A stretch of DNA of 14,730 nucleotides from CAJBVG01 sp044376465. Its GTDB lineage: Bacteria > Bacteroidota > Bacteroidia > Sphingobacteriales > Sphingobacteriaceae. Where the stretch lies: assembly GCA_044376465.1 (NCBI GenBank), contig JBILKW010000042.1, forward strand, positions 1 to 14,730. The letters are read 5' to 3'. A program made the position numbers and the translations under genes. The notes below the pieces were generated by a model. That model made no database searches. It was given only the letters and a program-made list of their open reading frames with translations, and was not told the DNA's origin. Numbering within the stretch: the stretch's first letter is position 1; each line of letters begins with the position of its first letter. Shown in pieces: positions 7,231 to 14,730 of this stretch.

Positions 7231-7251
7231 GGTAATTTAACACCAATTACC
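7231..7251. other. Perfect 7-bp inverted repeat, GGTAATT/AATTACC
   Basis: GGTAATT (7231-7237) and AATTACC (7245-7251) flank a 7-nt loop, and the stem can be extended by about two pairs around a one-base bulge. It lies 20 bp past the stop of the DUF4249 gene and 64 bp ahead of the aldolase start, both on the minus strand. It could end the receptor/lipoprotein transcript or serve as an operator for the aldolase unit. No T-run follows on either strand, so a classical intrinsic terminator is not well supported. Confidence 0.4.
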
Positions 7252-7271
7252 TTAAAATCATCTAAATAATA

Positions 7272-8135
7272 CTATATTCCTTTTTTAATTGAAAAAGGTT
7301 TGAAGGATCCTACTATGCCTAACCCATTTGTAATATTGGTATAAATTAAATTTGGTTCAGAAAATGGATCGTCGCCTCCATAATTTTGCAAACTTCTAAA
7401 ATATTTATAATAATGTTCGTCGGTTTTAGATAATAATAGTTCAAAGCCTACATAATTATTGCGCATAAATTCACTCTCATAGCTATAGGCTTCCACCCTG
7501 GCTGTTAGCTGACTTCCATTTTTACCTTCATCTGTTAAGTATAAATTACTGTAAAAATCACTTAACGAAACCCTGCTGGTATCGCCATTTTCATTTTTTT
7601 GCAATCCAAAGAGTTCAACACAGTAATAATTATTTTCTGTTGAAGGGTCTATCCATTTTGCATACCCAACATAGGTAATATATACGCCACCAAAGGGATC
7701 TTCTTCTAGCAAACTATCAAACTTAACTTCTGTAAACACCGGAGCAGTATTACTAACGGTATTAAATACTGCAGATGCCGTTTTGCCCTCATAGCTTGCC
7801 GTGATGCTGTACCGCTTGCTAAAATCTATCTTCATGCTGTCATCTGGCAAAACATATGAATGGTAGTTTACATCATACCTAAATTTCTTTGTTACATTTC
7901 CATCGGTAATAATGATGGTTCCATTTGTAATCATGGTAGTATTATCTATGGTACTTCCATCAAAAATAGGATCGCTCATGTACAAAGTGAGAAATTGTTG
8001 TTCGGCTTCGGGTTGTAAAAATGTGCTCAACACCAGTTTAGGTACTTGCGAAGGAATTTCAATATCTGCATCGGTTTCGCATGCACTAAAAACACCCGTA
8101 ATTGCTACTATTATGTATAAAATTTTTTTCATCAT
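7272..8135 (-). CDS. DUF4249-family outer-membrane lipoprotein
   Basis: This 287-residue protein starts with a lipoprotein signal peptide (charged MMKK, hydrophobic 5-16, lipobox FSAC with Cys19 as the acylated residue). The following acidic ETDAD stretch is compatible with surface export in this phylum. The body is beta-rich, with an Ig-like opening portion, and ends with the DUF4249 hallmark DDPFSEPNLIYTNI and GLGIVGSF near 255-278. It begins one base after the TonB-dependent receptor stop codon and shares its transcript, the usual pairing for this family. By analogy with SusC/SusD it probably helps capture or cap the ligand for the receptor, but it is not a SusD homologue and no ligand can be inferred. 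Two adjacent ATG codons make the start ambiguous by one residue. Confidence 0.88.
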   Translation of the reverse strand: MMKKILYIIVAITGVFSACETDADIEIPSQVPKLVLSTFLQPEAEQQFLTLYMSDPIFDGSTIDNTTMITNGTIIITDGNVTKKFRYDVNYHSYVLPDDSMKIDFSKRYSITASYEGKTASAVFNTVSNTAPVFTEVKFDSLLEEDPFGGVYITYVGYAKWIDPSTENNYYCVELFGLQKNENGDTSRVSLSDFYSNLYLTDEGKNGSQLTARVEAYSYESEFMRNNYVGFELLLSKTDEHYYKYFRSLQNYGGDDPFSEPNLIYTNITNGLGIVGSFKPFSIKKGI

Positions 8136-8136
8136 T

Positions 8137-10479
8137 TTAGAATTTATAGGTCCAACTTACTGATGGGATAATAGGAAACAGTGATACTCTTTTTAATACT
8201 CGCTGCGAACTATTTGATTTGTAACCAACGTAATAAAAATATGGGTTTTGGCGATTGTACACATTGTAAACCGAAAACTCAAATATTCGCTCAGATCTTT
8301 TTAATTTAGTATGAAATTGCATGCCAATATCCATACGATGATAGGCCTCCATTCTGAAATTATTTTTGCCTTCATAGTCGTTTACGTACATAGTTTGTAT
8401 AAAGGCCGAACCACCAGGGGAGTGGCCTTGTGCCAAATATTCGGCTCTTGGCAATGTAATCGCATTTCCGGTACCATAAACCCAAGTAAAAGAAAAGCTT
8501 AAATCATCTTTCGCTTTGTATATGCCTACAACCGAAAGGTCATGTCGCCTATCATAACGGGCGTAATATTTTTTACCAAAATTTAATTCATCAAATTGCA
8601 ATTGTGTCCATGACAAGGTATAGCCTACCCAACCACTAAATTTTCCTTCACTTTTCTTTACTAATAATTCTATTCCATAACTCCATGCTTGCCCGCTGGT
8701 AACATTATCTTCCCAAGATATTTTTTCGTTGCTCCCAATGTCATCTATTGCTAAAAAACTGGCGCCTTCTTTATAGGCAATAACATTGTCCATTTTTTTA
8801 TAATACCCTTCGAGGCTAATGTTAAAATTTTGTTTGATGAAATCTTTTGCCAAGCCCATTGCAACTTGATGCGAACCTTGAGAAGGTATTGTAGAGGTAG
8901 AAGGTACCCATAAATCGGTTGGTAAACCTACACCGGTACCCGTTAACAAATGTATGTATTGCCTCATGTAAGCATAGGATGTTTTTAGAGCTAAATCTTC
9001 TTTCAATTGGTAGCTAGCGCCAAACCTTGGTTCTACTGCTCCATAACTTTTTTTATCAACATAAAAATGAGAAATGCGTACACCCAAATTTGTTTTAATA
9101 CGTGTACCATACTGCGCTCTGTCTTCAATATACACAGCACTCTCCAACGCATCAATATTATTTCTTACATCGGTATTTCCTTCTGTAAACTGATCATTTT
9201 TAATGGTAACCGCGCTTGGTGTAAATCTATGTTGTTGTATTTGTACGCCAGTTTTTATTAAATGATTTTCTTTCCACGCATAATCAAAATCATGCTTCAA
9301 ACTTAGATCTCTTATACCAGAAAATAGGCGAATTAAATACTTCTCGCCATCGTACTTTTGCTGGATAGAGGTATTAAATCTATACTGACTATAAATGAGA
9401 GAGGTGTTTGAAAATAGTTTAGAATTGTATACATGATTCCATCGTACGGTACCTGTTCCGTTTCCCCAATACAAACCAAATTTATTTTCATTGTTTCCTA
9501 CGTTATTATTCGCGTAAAATTTATCGCGACCAAAATAACCGCTTACATATATTTTATTTTTACGATTGATGTCGTAATTTACTTTTGCATTTAAATCATA
9601 GAAATAATACCCACCTTTAGATTCATTTGGTAAGAATGGATAAATTAAAGCATCAATATATGTTCTTCTTGCAGAAATTAAAAACGACGATTTGTTTTTT
9701 TTGATAGGACCTTCTAAGGTAAATCTAGAGGAAATAAGACCTATGCCCACCGAGCCTTTTATGCTTTCCTTGCTGCCATCCTTCATGTTCATTTCTAAAA
9801 CCGATGAGAGCCTACCACCATACCTTGCCGGAAAGCCACCTTTGGTAAGTTCTACACTTTTTAAAGCCTCTCCGTTGAATAGCGAGAAGAAACCGAATAA
9901 GTGGAAAGCATTGTAAACAGGAGCATCATCAAGTATTATTAAATTTTGATCGGGTCCGCCACCACGTACATATAAGCCCGAATTTCCTTCAGAGCCTTTT
10001 TGTACGCCAGGTAAAAGTTGTAAAACTTTTAACACATCTTTTTCTCCTAATAACGCAGGTATTTCCTGTATTTGCTCTACAGAAACTTTTAATATACTCA
10101 TCTGCTGTTCTTCAGAAATACGTTCCATGCGTTGGTCGGTAACCAATACTTCCGAAATGTTATTACTGGCTTCCATTTCAACATCTAATTCAATGTCTTT
10201 TGTTAATGCTAACTTATACATCATTCTTCGGTAGCCAACCATGCTAATTAAAAGGGTAACACTATCTAAGGTACTGCTAATTGAATAATAACCATAGTTA
10301 TTGCTAAGCGTGGCTTGGTTGTTATTATTTAGGATGATTATGCTAGTTCCAATTAAACTTTCTTTTGTGCCCTTCTCCTTTACGAAACCGCTTATGGTGT
10401 ATGATTTTTTTTGTGCATTAGAAATACTTGAAATACATATTAATAATAGCATTACAAGAAGTTTTTTTTCCTTTTGCAT
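8137..10479 (-). CDS. TonB-dependent receptor with carboxypeptidase-regulatory-like domain
   Basis: This 780-residue outer-membrane beta-barrel imports a substrate using energy relayed by TonB. A signal peptide ends at about Ala22 (SNA before Gln23). A carboxypeptidase-regulatory-like beta-sandwich follows (about 28-105; GFVKEKGTKESLIGTS, then SMVGYRR). The plug is at about 112-245, with LYVRGGGPDQNLIILDD (169-185) and KGGFPARYGGRLSSVLEM (213-230). The barrel then runs to the terminal aromatic F780, as expected for barrel insertion. At 780 residues it is shorter than typical SusC proteins of around 1,000, and its partner is a DUF4249 lipoprotein rather than SusD. Polysaccharide uptake is therefore not implied; metal, peptide or another ligand is equally possible. 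It is the first gene of a two-gene unit, and no good promoter match was found upstream. Confidence 0.93.
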   Translation of the reverse strand: MQKEKKLLVMLLLICISSISNAQKKSYTISGFVKEKGTKESLIGTSIIILNNNNQATLSNNYGYYSISSTLDSVTLLISMVGYRRMMYKLALTKDIELDVEMEASNNISEVLVTDQRMERISEEQQMSILKVSVEQIQEIPALLGEKDVLKVLQLLPGVQKGSEGNSGLYVRGGGPDQNLIILDDAPVYNAFHLFGFFSLFNGEALKSVELTKGGFPARYGGRLSSVLEMNMKDGSKESIKGSVGIGLISSRFTLEGPIKKNKSSFLISARRTYIDALIYPFLPNESKGGYYFYDLNAKVNYDINRKNKIYVSGYFGRDKFYANNNVGNNENKFGLYWGNGTGTVRWNHVYNSKLFSNTSLIYSQYRFNTSIQQKYDGEKYLIRLFSGIRDLSLKHDFDYAWKENHLIKTGVQIQQHRFTPSAVTIKNDQFTEGNTDVRNNIDALESAVYIEDRAQYGTRIKTNLGVRISHFYVDKKSYGAVEPRFGASYQLKEDLALKTSYAYMRQYIHLLTGTGVGLPTDLWVPSTSTIPSQGSHQVAMGLAKDFIKQNFNISLEGYYKKMDNVIAYKEGASFLAIDDIGSNEKISWEDNVTSGQAWSYGIELLVKKSEGKFSGWVGYTLSWTQLQFDELNFGKKYYARYDRRHDLSVVGIYKAKDDLSFSFTWVYGTGNAITLPRAEYLAQGHSPGGSAFIQTMYVNDYEGKNNFRMEAYHRMDIGMQFHTKLKRSERIFEFSVYNVYNRQNPYFYYVGYKSNSSQRVLKRVSLFPIIPSVSWTYKF

Positions 10480-10583
10480 GAGTTTTATGTGTAATTTTTT
10501 AGATTGAATATAGTAATGATTGAAACAAAAACATAATTTTAGCAGTAATTCAATAAGTTTAAGCAGTATAAAGACCTATAAAC
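10480..10583. other. Divergent intergenic region between receptor and GNAT genes
   Basis: These 104 bp must hold the start signals of two divergent units. I see partial -7 look-alikes, TAATTTTA (10534-10541) and TAAGTTTA (10554-10561) on the plus strand and a TATGTTTT on the minus strand. None has a TTG at the right distance, so no promoter is called. There is no repeat of the kind seen at the left end of the window. Confidence 0.5.
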
Positions 10584-11006
10584 GTGGAAATAATTGTAAA
10601 AAATATTACAGACCAAACAATTTTAGAAGAAGCATTTAAAATTAGAAGAAAAGTTTTTGTGGAGGAGCAAGAAGTTGATGAGTCCGAAGAGTATGAATTT
10701 GAAGAAGAATCCATCCATTTTATTGCAGAAATTAAAGGTACATATGTGGGAACTGCACGTTGGAGAAAAACAGAAAAGGGGGTAAAATTAGAACGCTTTG
10801 CGGTTTTAAATGAATATCGCTCCATGGGCGTAGGGTCGGCATTGCTCCAATCGATTATCAAACACATTCCATCAGAAAATATGTATTTATATTTACACGC
10901 TCAATTAACAGCAATGAATTTATACGCAAAATTTGGTTTTACACAAGTAGGCCCGATGTTTGTAGAAGCTGACATAAAACATTATAAAATGGAATTGAAA
11001 CGATAG
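10584..11006 (+). CDS. GNAT-family N-acetyltransferase (ElaA/YjcF-like)
   Basis: This 140-residue single-domain acyl-CoA-dependent acetyltransferase is likely cytoplasmic with an unknown acceptor. Typical ElaA/YjcF-like features are IRRKVFVEEQEVD at 20-32, VGTARWR at 55-61, ERFAV at 70-74, the acetyl-CoA pyrophosphate loop R79-S-M-G-V-G84, and HAQLTAMNLYAKFGF at 105-119. The start is the GTG at 10584: a TAA lies in frame at 10569, and the next in-frame Met is only at residue 81, after the conserved core has begun. It lies one base before the DUF5686 gene and is probably co-transcribed with it. I see no functional link between the two. Confidence 0.9.
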   Translation: MEIIVKNITDQTILEEAFKIRRKVFVEEQEVDESEEYEFEEESIHFIAEIKGTYVGTARWRKTEKGVKLERFAVLNEYRSMGVGSALLQSIIKHIPSENMYLYLHAQLTAMNLYAKFGFTQVGPMFVEADIKHYKMELKR

Positions 11007-11007
11007 T

Positions 11008-13551
11008 ATGTTTAGGTGGATTTCGCTCTTTTTAATAATTAATATATTCTTATGTTCCGATGTGTTTGCTCAAGAAACCATTGTGAAAGGCCGTATTACA
11101 GACCAATCAACCAATGAAGCCATCCCTTTTGCTAACGTTAAATTTGCTGGAATTGTAACTGGAACTAGTGCAGATTTTGATGGATATTACACATTAAAGA
11201 CCTCTCAACGAGTAGATTCTATTCGTGTAGATTATTTGGGATATAAACCTAAAGCAAAAAAAATAAAAAACGGACAAGCACAAACGATCAATTTTCAACT
11301 ACAAGCAAATTCCTTTGGCATCAGAGAAGTAGTAGTGAAAGCGGGTGTAAATCCTGCCATTCAGGTTATAAAAGATGCACAGAAGAATCGAGAGAAATAT
11401 GATAAAAATTCATTAAGCTCGTACCAATATGAGAATTATTCCAAGATTCAAATTGATGTAGACAACATATCTGATAAGGTTAGAAAAAGAAAAATTTTTA
11501 ATCCCCTCATTTCTTTGTTTGATAGCTTAGATGTATTAGCAGGCGAAGATGCGAAAGCAAATTTACCAATGTTTTATTCTGAAAATCTTTCGGATGTATA
11601 TTTTAGCAGTGTTCCTGTAAAGAAGAAAAAAGAAATAATTAAAGCTTCCAAAGTCAATGCTGTAGGGTTACAAGATGGTATATTAACTTCTCAGTTTACT
11701 GGTAACTCTTTCGAAGAATACAATTTTAATCAGAATAAATTATTTGTGTTTAATAAAGAATTTCTTTCTCCAATTTCAGACAATGCATTTTTGTTTTATG
11801 AATTCTATTTAACAGACACGGTTTATCTGAATGGATATAGATGTTACCAAATTAAAGTAAAGCCAAAAAACAACAAAGATCTTTTGTTTACAGGTTTCAT
11901 TTGGATTAACGATTCTACTTGGGCGATTAAACAAGTAAATTTAGAAATACCAAAATATGTAAACATCAATTTTTTAGAACGAGTACAGGTTCAACAGGAG
12001 TTAGAACCAACAGCTGCGGGTGCTTGGTTACCTATAAAGTCGAGGTTGATAATTGATTTTGCAGATGTATCCAAAAAATCTATTGGCATAGTAGCCAAAG
12101 TTTATAACTCTGTTCGATTTATAAAAGTGAACGAACCTTTGGAACGCAGCTTTTACGAGTCGCCTTTAAAACTTACCAAAGATGCATTGCAAAAAACAGA
12201 CGATTATTGGGCCTCCACTCGACATGAGAAGTTAACAGCTGCAGATGTTAATGTATTTAGCATGATTGATACGATCAAAAGCATCCCAAGAGTTAAAACG
12301 GGAATAAGCCTATTTTATACTTTTGCAACAGGGCATTACACTTGGAATAAAGTAGACATTGGACCCTATCTAACGATGTTAACTTTTAATAATATTGAAG
12401 GTTATAAATTGCGTTTAGGCGGAAGAACCAATGTGCAATTTAGCAATCAATACATCTTTAGAGGGTACCTTGCATATGGTTTTCGCGATCAACGTTTTAA
12501 ATACAACATCCAAGCAGAAAAAATTATATCCAGAGATTTATGGACCAAGGTTGGGGTGCAACGCCGGGAAGATATTGACCAAGTAGGGGTAACGTTTAGG
12601 TATGATGATAGTCCAATTTTTGGCGACGATCAAAGTTCTCTGTATGCAACTACTTCGCAAATTACACGTTTTGCATTGTTCAACAGAAAAACAGAAAGTC
12701 GCTTTTGGATTGAAAGAGAATTAAAAAAAGGAATTACTACACGCATTACCTTGCAAAATATTGACTACAAACATTTCTTTGCTAGCACACTTGATTCTAT
12801 TAATAATTTAGGGCTGCTGCAAGAAGATTATACCACCTCAGAAGCTGTTATAGAAACTAGGTTTGCTTGGAATGAACTACAAGTATTAGACAATAACAGA
12901 AGATATGTTGTTAATGCACCTCGTATTCCGGTGCTTACCTTACAATATGTAAAAGGCATAAAAAATGTATTTAATTCAGATTTAAATTATAGCCGATTTA
13001 ATGTAAAAATAAACCACCGATTACGCCTCGGTTTTCTTGGATACTCTAGGTATATCATTAATGCCGGAAAAGTGTTTTCGAATGCACCATTTACCTTATT
13101 GCAAGTGCATAGAGGTAACCAAACACCCTTTTTTGCCTATGCTACCTTTAATTTAATGAATTACAATGAGTTCATTAGCGATGAATACGTATCCTTAGAT
13201 TATGTACATCATTTTGAAGGGTTGTTTTTTAACAGAATTCCTTTAATTAGGCAATTGAAATGGAGGGAGTTAGTTTCTTTAAGAGCGGTGTATGGAACGC
13301 TAACGCCCAAAAATCAATCTACAGTAATTTCCAATTCGTATAGTACCTTAACCAACAAGCCATATTTAGAAGCGGGTTTTGGCATCACTAGTATTTTCAG
13401 AATTTTAAGGGTCGACTTTATATATAGATTGAGTTATACTGATGATGCATATAAACAACAATACGAGCAATTGCAAAGAAATAACGGAGTTACCGATCCA
13501 TATACCATCAATAGATTTGGGATAAAGTTTTCTGCACAATTCAACTTTTAA
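11008..13551 (+). CDS. DUF5686 outer-membrane protein with carboxypeptidase-regulatory-like domain
   Basis: This 847-residue protein has a signal peptide ending at about Ala21 (VFA before Gln22). A carboxypeptidase-regulatory-like beta-sandwich follows (about 24-98; VKGRITDQSTNEAIPFANV, later VDYLGYKPK). A long DUF5686 region comes next, recognised by FTGFIWINDSTWAIKQVNLEIP (about 294-315). The second half is rich in alternating aromatic and polar strands and ends in Phe, as an outer-membrane beta-barrel would. There is no TonB plug, so it is not a TonB-dependent receptor. The family is widespread in Bacteroidota, but its function is not established to my knowledge. It starts one base after the GNAT gene. 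The ATG at 11008 gives the complete signal peptide. Confidence 0.9.
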   Translation: MFRWISLFLIINIFLCSDVFAQETIVKGRITDQSTNEAIPFANVKFAGIVTGTSADFDGYYTLKTSQRVDSIRVDYLGYKPKAKKIKNGQAQTINFQLQANSFGIREVVVKAGVNPAIQVIKDAQKNREKYDKNSLSSYQYENYSKIQIDVDNISDKVRKRKIFNPLISLFDSLDVLAGEDAKANLPMFYSENLSDVYFSSVPVKKKKEIIKASKVNAVGLQDGILTSQFTGNSFEEYNFNQNKLFVFNKEFLSPISDNAFLFYEFYLTDTVYLNGYRCYQIKVKPKNNKDLLFTGFIWINDSTWAIKQVNLEIPKYVNINFLERVQVQQELEPTAAGAWLPIKSRLIIDFADVSKKSIGIVAKVYNSVRFIKVNEPLERSFYESPLKLTKDALQKTDDYWASTRHEKLTAADVNVFSMIDTIKSIPRVKTGISLFYTFATGHYTWNKVDIGPYLTMLTFNNIEGYKLRLGGRTNVQFSNQYIFRGYLAYGFRDQRFKYNIQAEKIISRDLWTKVGVQRREDIDQVGVTFRYDDSPIFGDDQSSLYATTSQITRFALFNRKTESRFWIERELKKGITTRITLQNIDYKHFFASTLDSINNLGLLQEDYTTSEAVIETRFAWNELQVLDNNRRYVVNAPRIPVLTLQYVKGIKNVFNSDLNYSRFNVKINHRLRLGFLGYSRYIINAGKVFSNAPFTLLQVHRGNQTPFFAYATFNLMNYNEFISDEYVSLDYVHHFEGLFFNRIPLIRQLKWRELVSLRAVYGTLTPKNQSTVISNSYSTLTNKPYLEAGFGITSIFRILRVDFIYRLSYTDDAYKQQYEQLQRNNGVTDPYTINRFGIKFSAQFNF

Positions 13552-13555
13552 CCTA

Positions 13556-13589
13556 TTTTTGGGCACAGACGTGCAATTTCGTACCTTTG
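13556..13589 (+). promoter_or_regulatory. Consensus Bacteroidota promoter for mtaB
   Basis: TTTTTG (13556-13561) and TACCTTTG (13582-13589) match the -33 TTTG and -7 TAnnTTTG elements exactly, with a 20-nt gap between the TTG and the -7 element. This is the best promoter in the window. Transcription should begin around 13593, only about 6 nt ahead of the ATG at 13599, so the message would be nearly leaderless. The -33 element starts 5 bp after the DUF5686 stop codon, which separates mtaB from that unit. A short GCAC/GTGC inverted repeat (13563-13574) lies between the two elements. Confidence 0.72.
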
Positions 13590-13598
13590 ATGCTTTAT

Positions 13599-14730
13599 AT
13601 GAAAAAAGTAGCTTTTTATACACTTGGTTGCAAATTAAATTATTCTGAAACATCGTCTATCGGCCGTTTATTTATAGATAACGGTTACGAAAAAGTAGAT
13701 TTTCATGAAAAAGCAGACATCTATGTTATCAATACTTGTTCTGTTACCGACCATGCTGATAAAAAATGCAGAAAGGTAGTGAAAGAAGCCTTAAAACATT
13801 CGCCAGAAGCATACATTGCGATCATTGGATGTTATGCACAATTAAAACCACAAGAAATTTCAGAAATACCAGGTGTAGATATTGTATTGGGTGCATCGGA
13901 GAAATTTCACCTGATGGATTACATCGGAGAATTACAAAAATCTGAAGGCAAAGCAAAAGTATTTCAAAAAACCATTGAAGAAGTAGACACGTTTGTTTCT
14001 AGTTTTTCTTATGGCGACAGAACCAGAACTTTTTTAAAAGTACAAGACGGTTGCGATTACTCATGCAGCTTTTGTACCATCCCCTTAGCCAGAGGAGCAA
14101 GTAGGAGCGATACCATTGAAAACGTGGTGGAAAATGCAAAACAAATAGCCTTAACGGGTACCAAAGAAATTGTGTTAACGGGCGTAAACATCGGCGATTT
14201 TGGCGATAAAGGAAAATACAATTTCTTCGATTTAGTGAAAGCATTAGACGATGTAGATGGAATAGATCGATTCAGAATTTCTTCTATTGAACCTAATTTA
14301 TTAAGCGATGAAATCATTGAATTTGTAGCACAGTCAAAAAGATTTGTACCACACTTTCACATCCCTTTACAATCTGGTTCTAATAAAATTTTGGCATTGA
14401 TGCGAAGAAGATATAAGCGAGAATTGTATGCTGATAGAGTGGCAAAAATAAAAGCATTAATGCCCGATGCTTGTATTGGAGTAGATGTAATTGTTGGGTT
14501 CCCGGGCGAAACAAGAGAAGACTTTATTGAAACCTATAATTTTATTAATGAATTAGATGTTTCGTATTTACATGTGTTTACTTATTCGGAGAGAGAAAAT
14601 ACGTTAGCCATTGATATGGAAGGCAGTGTACCCGGTTCATCACGTGCAGAACGAAATAAAATGTTGACTATTTTATCAGAAAAAAAACGCCGTAGTTTTT
14701 ACGAATCACAGATGGGTAAAGAGGGTATAG
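13599..14730 (+). CDS. mtaB: tRNA t6A37 methylthiotransferase MtaB, 3' end cut by the window
   Basis: This radical-SAM enzyme adds a methylthio group to C2 of N6-threonylcarbamoyladenosine at tRNA position 37. The frame is open from 13599 to the window edge, giving 377 residues without a stop. The N-terminal domain supplies three cluster cysteines: Cys11 in TLGCKLN, Cys47 in NTCSV and Cys78 in IGCYAQ. The radical-SAM CxxxCxxC is Cys152, Cys156 and Cys159 in DGCDYSCSFCTIPLARG. Later landmarks are LTGVNIGDFG, SSIEPN, HIPLQSGSN and VDVIVGFPGET. TLGCKLN with the subsequent ETSS favours MtaB over MiaB and RimO. About 60 residues, the TRAM domain, should lie beyond the edge. An in-frame ATG at 13590 is less likely because it overlaps the promoter -7 element, and family proteins begin MKKVAFYTLGC. 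Confidence 0.94.
   Translation, partial: MKKVAFYTLGCKLNYSETSSIGRLFIDNGYEKVDFHEKADIYVINTCSVTDHADKKCRKVVKEALKHSPEAYIAIIGCYAQLKPQEISEIPGVDIVLGASEKFHLMDYIGELQKSEGKAKVFQKTIEEVDTFVSSFSYGDRTRTFLKVQDGCDYSCSFCTIPLARGASRSDTIENVVENAKQIALTGTKEIVLTGVNIGDFGDKGKYNFFDLVKALDDVDGIDRFRISSIEPNLLSDEIIEFVAQSKRFVPHFHIPLQSGSNKILALMRRRYKRELYADRVAKIKALMPDACIGVDVIVGFPGETREDFIETYNFINELDVSYLHVFTYSERENTLAIDMEGSVPGSSRAERNKMLTILSEKKRRSFYESQMGKEGI

Noticed and set aside
7272..10479. SusC/SusD polysaccharide-utilisation pair
   Set aside because: The receptor is about 780 residues, and the partner has the DUF4249 C-terminal motif rather than SusD features. No glycoside hydrolase or sensor gene is nearby.
10559..10867. Minus-strand frame overlapping the GNAT gene
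   Set aside because: The plus-strand GNAT reading has all family motifs; the opposite frame has no family resemblance.
13554..13561. TATTTTTG as a second -7 element before mtaB
   Set aside because: It matches TAnnTTTG, but no TTG lies about 20 nt upstream (the nearest TTTG is 34 nt away), and the same bases form the -33 element of a perfect promoter.
13999..14317. Two overlapping minus-strand frames opposite mtaB
   Set aside because: The plus strand encodes uninterrupted, motif-rich MtaB here; the minus frames are low-information shadows.

Overview
The window is a visibly AT-rich piece of a Bacteroidota chromosome. The assignment rests on several phylum-typical features. These are a TonB-dependent receptor with an N-terminal carboxypeptidase-regulatory-like domain paired with a DUF4249 lipoprotein, a DUF5686 outer-membrane protein, near absence of Shine-Dalgarno sites, and a textbook Bacteroidota promoter (TTTG, 20-nt spacer, TACCTTTG) in front of the last gene. 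I cannot place it more finely. There is no sign of phage, plasmid, insertion sequence or CRISPR, and no RNA gene was recognised.

Layout. (1) 1-836: one SpoU-type RNA 2'-O-methyltransferase gene, flanked by four short tandem arrays with 7- or 8-bp units. (2) 837-5073, plus strand: a tight three-gene unit, mutS, then a 251-aa protein that begins on the base after the mutS stop, then a MiaA-family gene overlapping it by 11 bp. The 251-aa protein resembles phage proteins that join a Vsr-like nuclease domain to a Mom/GNAT-like domain, but its nuclease half looks degenerate. (3) 5229-7166, minus strand: class I (DhnA/FbaB-type) fructose-bisphosphate aldolase followed by accD. (4) 7272-10479, minus strand: TonB-dependent receptor followed by its DUF4249 lipoprotein, one base apart. 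(5) 10584-13551, plus strand: a small GNAT acetyltransferase and, one base later, a DUF5686 outer-membrane protein. (6) 13599 to the window end, plus strand: an MtaB-type tRNA methylthiotransferase, cut by the window edge and missing about its last 60 residues.

How the genes relate. Most are housekeeping. Two act on tRNA adenosine 37 (MiaA-family and MtaB) and one methylates RNA ribose. MutS does mismatch repair. Aldolase and AccD link glycolysis to fatty-acid synthesis. The receptor/lipoprotein pair and the DUF5686 protein are envelope proteins, the former for uptake of an unknown ligand. The parts most worth a second look are the 11-unit heptad array that abuts, and may contribute to, the mutS promoter, and the conserved-looking but nuclease-degenerate protein wired into the mutS transcript. 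I saw no clearly new multi-gene system.
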